Shown: piece after piece, positions 63,359 to 64,000 of the stretch | How the letters are laid out: each line of letters opens with the position of its first letter | Position numbering within the stretch: the first letter of the stretch is position 1 | NCBI RefSeq assembly: GCF_014696135.1 | Contig: NZ_JACJPP010000004.1 | Span: 62,001-126,000, forward strand | DNA: 64,000 nt | Source: Nodosilinea sp. FACHB-141 | GTDB taxonomy: Bacteria; Cyanobacteriota; Cyanobacteriia; Phormidesmidales; Phormidesmidaceae | Direction: 5' to 3' | The notes under the pieces: model-generated | Told to the model about the DNA's origin: nothing | The model's input: only the letters and a program-made list of their open reading frames with translations | Database searches by the model: none | Translations under genes and position numbers: made by a program

Positions 63359-64000
63359 AGTTTGGGGGCGTAGATCGCCTGCACAAAGCGATCGCGCCCC
63401 GCCAAATCCAGACATATTTGAATGTCGCGGTAGCCTCCCTGCGCTTCTAGCAAGGAGGCTACAGCCTCTCCCTGCCCCGTCATCATTTCTACTAGCCAAA
63501 GCCCCCCCGGCACCAAATATTTGGGAGCCTGGGCGGCAAGCAGGCGGAGATCATCCAGGCCATCATCGCCGCCATCCAAGGCACTGGCGGGTTCGTGGTT
63601 GATCACCTCGGGTTGAAGCGTCGGCAGCAGCGCCGAGGGAATATAGGGCGGGTTAGACACAATAGCGCTGAGCTGGCCTCGGTAGGACGTTAACGGTTCA
63701 AACCAAGATCCGTTGTAGAACGCGATGCAATTCTGTAAGCCTGCGCGGTCTGCGTTGCCCTGAGCGATCGCCAGCGCTTCAGCACTAAAATCTACCGCCA
63801 AGATGCGAGCCGACGGAAAGGTTTGGGCGAGACCCAAAGCAATCGCACCACTGCCGGTTCCCATATCGACCCAAATGCCTTGGGCCAGCTGATCTCTGAG
63901 GGGGCTACGGGCAATCGCAGCCTCGGCCAGATCAATTATTAGCTCGGTCTCAGGGCGAGGGATAAGCACCGCCGGAGACACGGTCAACATTAGGTCGCGC
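63355..64000 (-). CDS. prmC: Peptide chain release factor methyltransferase (5' partial)
   Basis: The C-terminal 215 or so residues of PrmC (HemK), which methylates the glutamine of the GGQ motif in release factors RF1 and RF2. Seen: PAVLIPRPETELIID near the visible N-terminus, SAM motif DMGTGSGAIALGLAQ, and the catalytic glutamine-binding NPPY in VSNPPYIPS, then HEPASALDGGDDGL. The frame continues to the window edge (RDLMLTV), so the N-terminal helical domain is outside. The internal methionine before LTVSP is not the start. Confidence 0.93.
   Translation of the reverse strand, partial: RDLMLTVSPAVLIPRPETELIIDLAEAAIARSPLRDQLAQGIWVDMGTGSGAIALGLAQTFPSARILAVDFSAEALAIAQGNADRAGLQNCIAFYNGSWFEPLTSYRGQLSAIVSNPPYIPSALLPTLQPEVINHEPASALDGGDDGLDDLRLLAAQAPKYLVPGGLWLVEMMTGQGEAVASLLEAQGGYRDIQICLDLAGRDRFVQAIYAPKL

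Noticed and set aside
1..64000. Frequent GCGATCGC octamers considered as a possible regulatory array
   Set aside because: These are HIP1 sites, a genome-wide feature of many cyanobacteria, spread evenly over coding DNA. They were used only as an organism marker and a hint of acquired genes where absent.
1..64000. Search for tRNA, rRNA, CRISPR arrays and intact transposases
   Set aside because: No T-loop-like GGTTCGAATCC block with a matching acceptor stem, no regularly spaced repeats and no transposase domains were noticed by eye. A tRNA or covariance-model scan would be decisive.

Overview
The window is chromosomal DNA of a cyanobacterium, most likely a filamentous non-model genus of the Leptolyngbya/Nodosilinea/Phormidium type. 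The evidence is the dense scatter of the HIP1 octamer GCGATCGC, photosynthesis genes (chlM, ndhD, ftrV), a cyanobacteriochrome-like GAF domain, a DICT-domain kinase, a PTPA-CTERM protein and a PatX-like peptide. The genus is inference. No rRNA, tRNA, CRISPR array or intact insertion sequence was seen.

Region by region. 1-9 kb: end of a Ser/Thr kinase with TPR repeats, a PatX-like secreted peptide, an HpxO-type urate hydroxylase, a CASTOR/POLLUX-type ion channel, an AT-rich orphan nuclease-like gene, and mutS. 9-19 kb: a small unknown protein, a MOSC protein, hemW, serA, then a compact prmA/membrane protein/HcyBio cluster, an RGG-tailed protein, a TPR protein and an RluE-type pseudouridine synthase. 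19-31 kb: a structured intergenic element, a zinc-ribbon PP2C phosphatase, thrS, a stand-alone SLH protein, thrB, an IS relic, ndhD with a strong terminator, a 50-residue zinc ribbon, a SUOX-fold oxidoreductase, and a GAF-LuxR regulator beside an operator-like palindrome. 31-40 kb: a PTPA-CTERM protein, a GTPase, a DICT-GAF histidine kinase, amt with an NtcA box and a terminator, purE, chlM, a DUF423 gene broken by a 32-bp duplication, and ftrV. 40-54 kb: a solute-binding-like protein, a large PAS-GAF-GGDEF-EAL protein, a GH24 lysozyme, an M16 peptidase/fructosamine-kinase pair, an HNH relic, a TIR-WD40 protein and a copper P-type ATPase. 54-64 kb: glpD and gpsA, a long region with no convincing gene, a rhodanese-like protein without its catalytic cysteine, a HAD phosphatase, a DUF2267 protein, an exported unknown, and the C-terminal part of prmC.

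How the genes work together. Several deal with nitrogen and amino-acid supply (amt, serA, thrB, HcyBio, possibly hpxO). Others serve translation and its quality control (thrS, prmA, prmC, RluE). Glycerol-3-phosphate turnover is represented by glpD and gpsA, perhaps with the HAD phosphatase. Signalling genes are prominent: a kinase, PP2C, a LuxR regulator, a DICT kinase and a putative light-sensing c-di-GMP enzyme. Two AT-rich genes, the nuclease-like one at 5.3-6.1 kb and TIR-WD40 at 48.9-51.6 kb, look acquired and may belong to conflict or defence functions.

The most interesting items are the PatX-like peptide, the dual-cysteine GAF with a Cys-rich GGDEF insertion, the TIR protein with about fourteen WD40 repeats, the exact 32-bp duplication in the DUF423 gene, and an intergenic element upstream of the PP2C gene with mutually exclusive pairing options.
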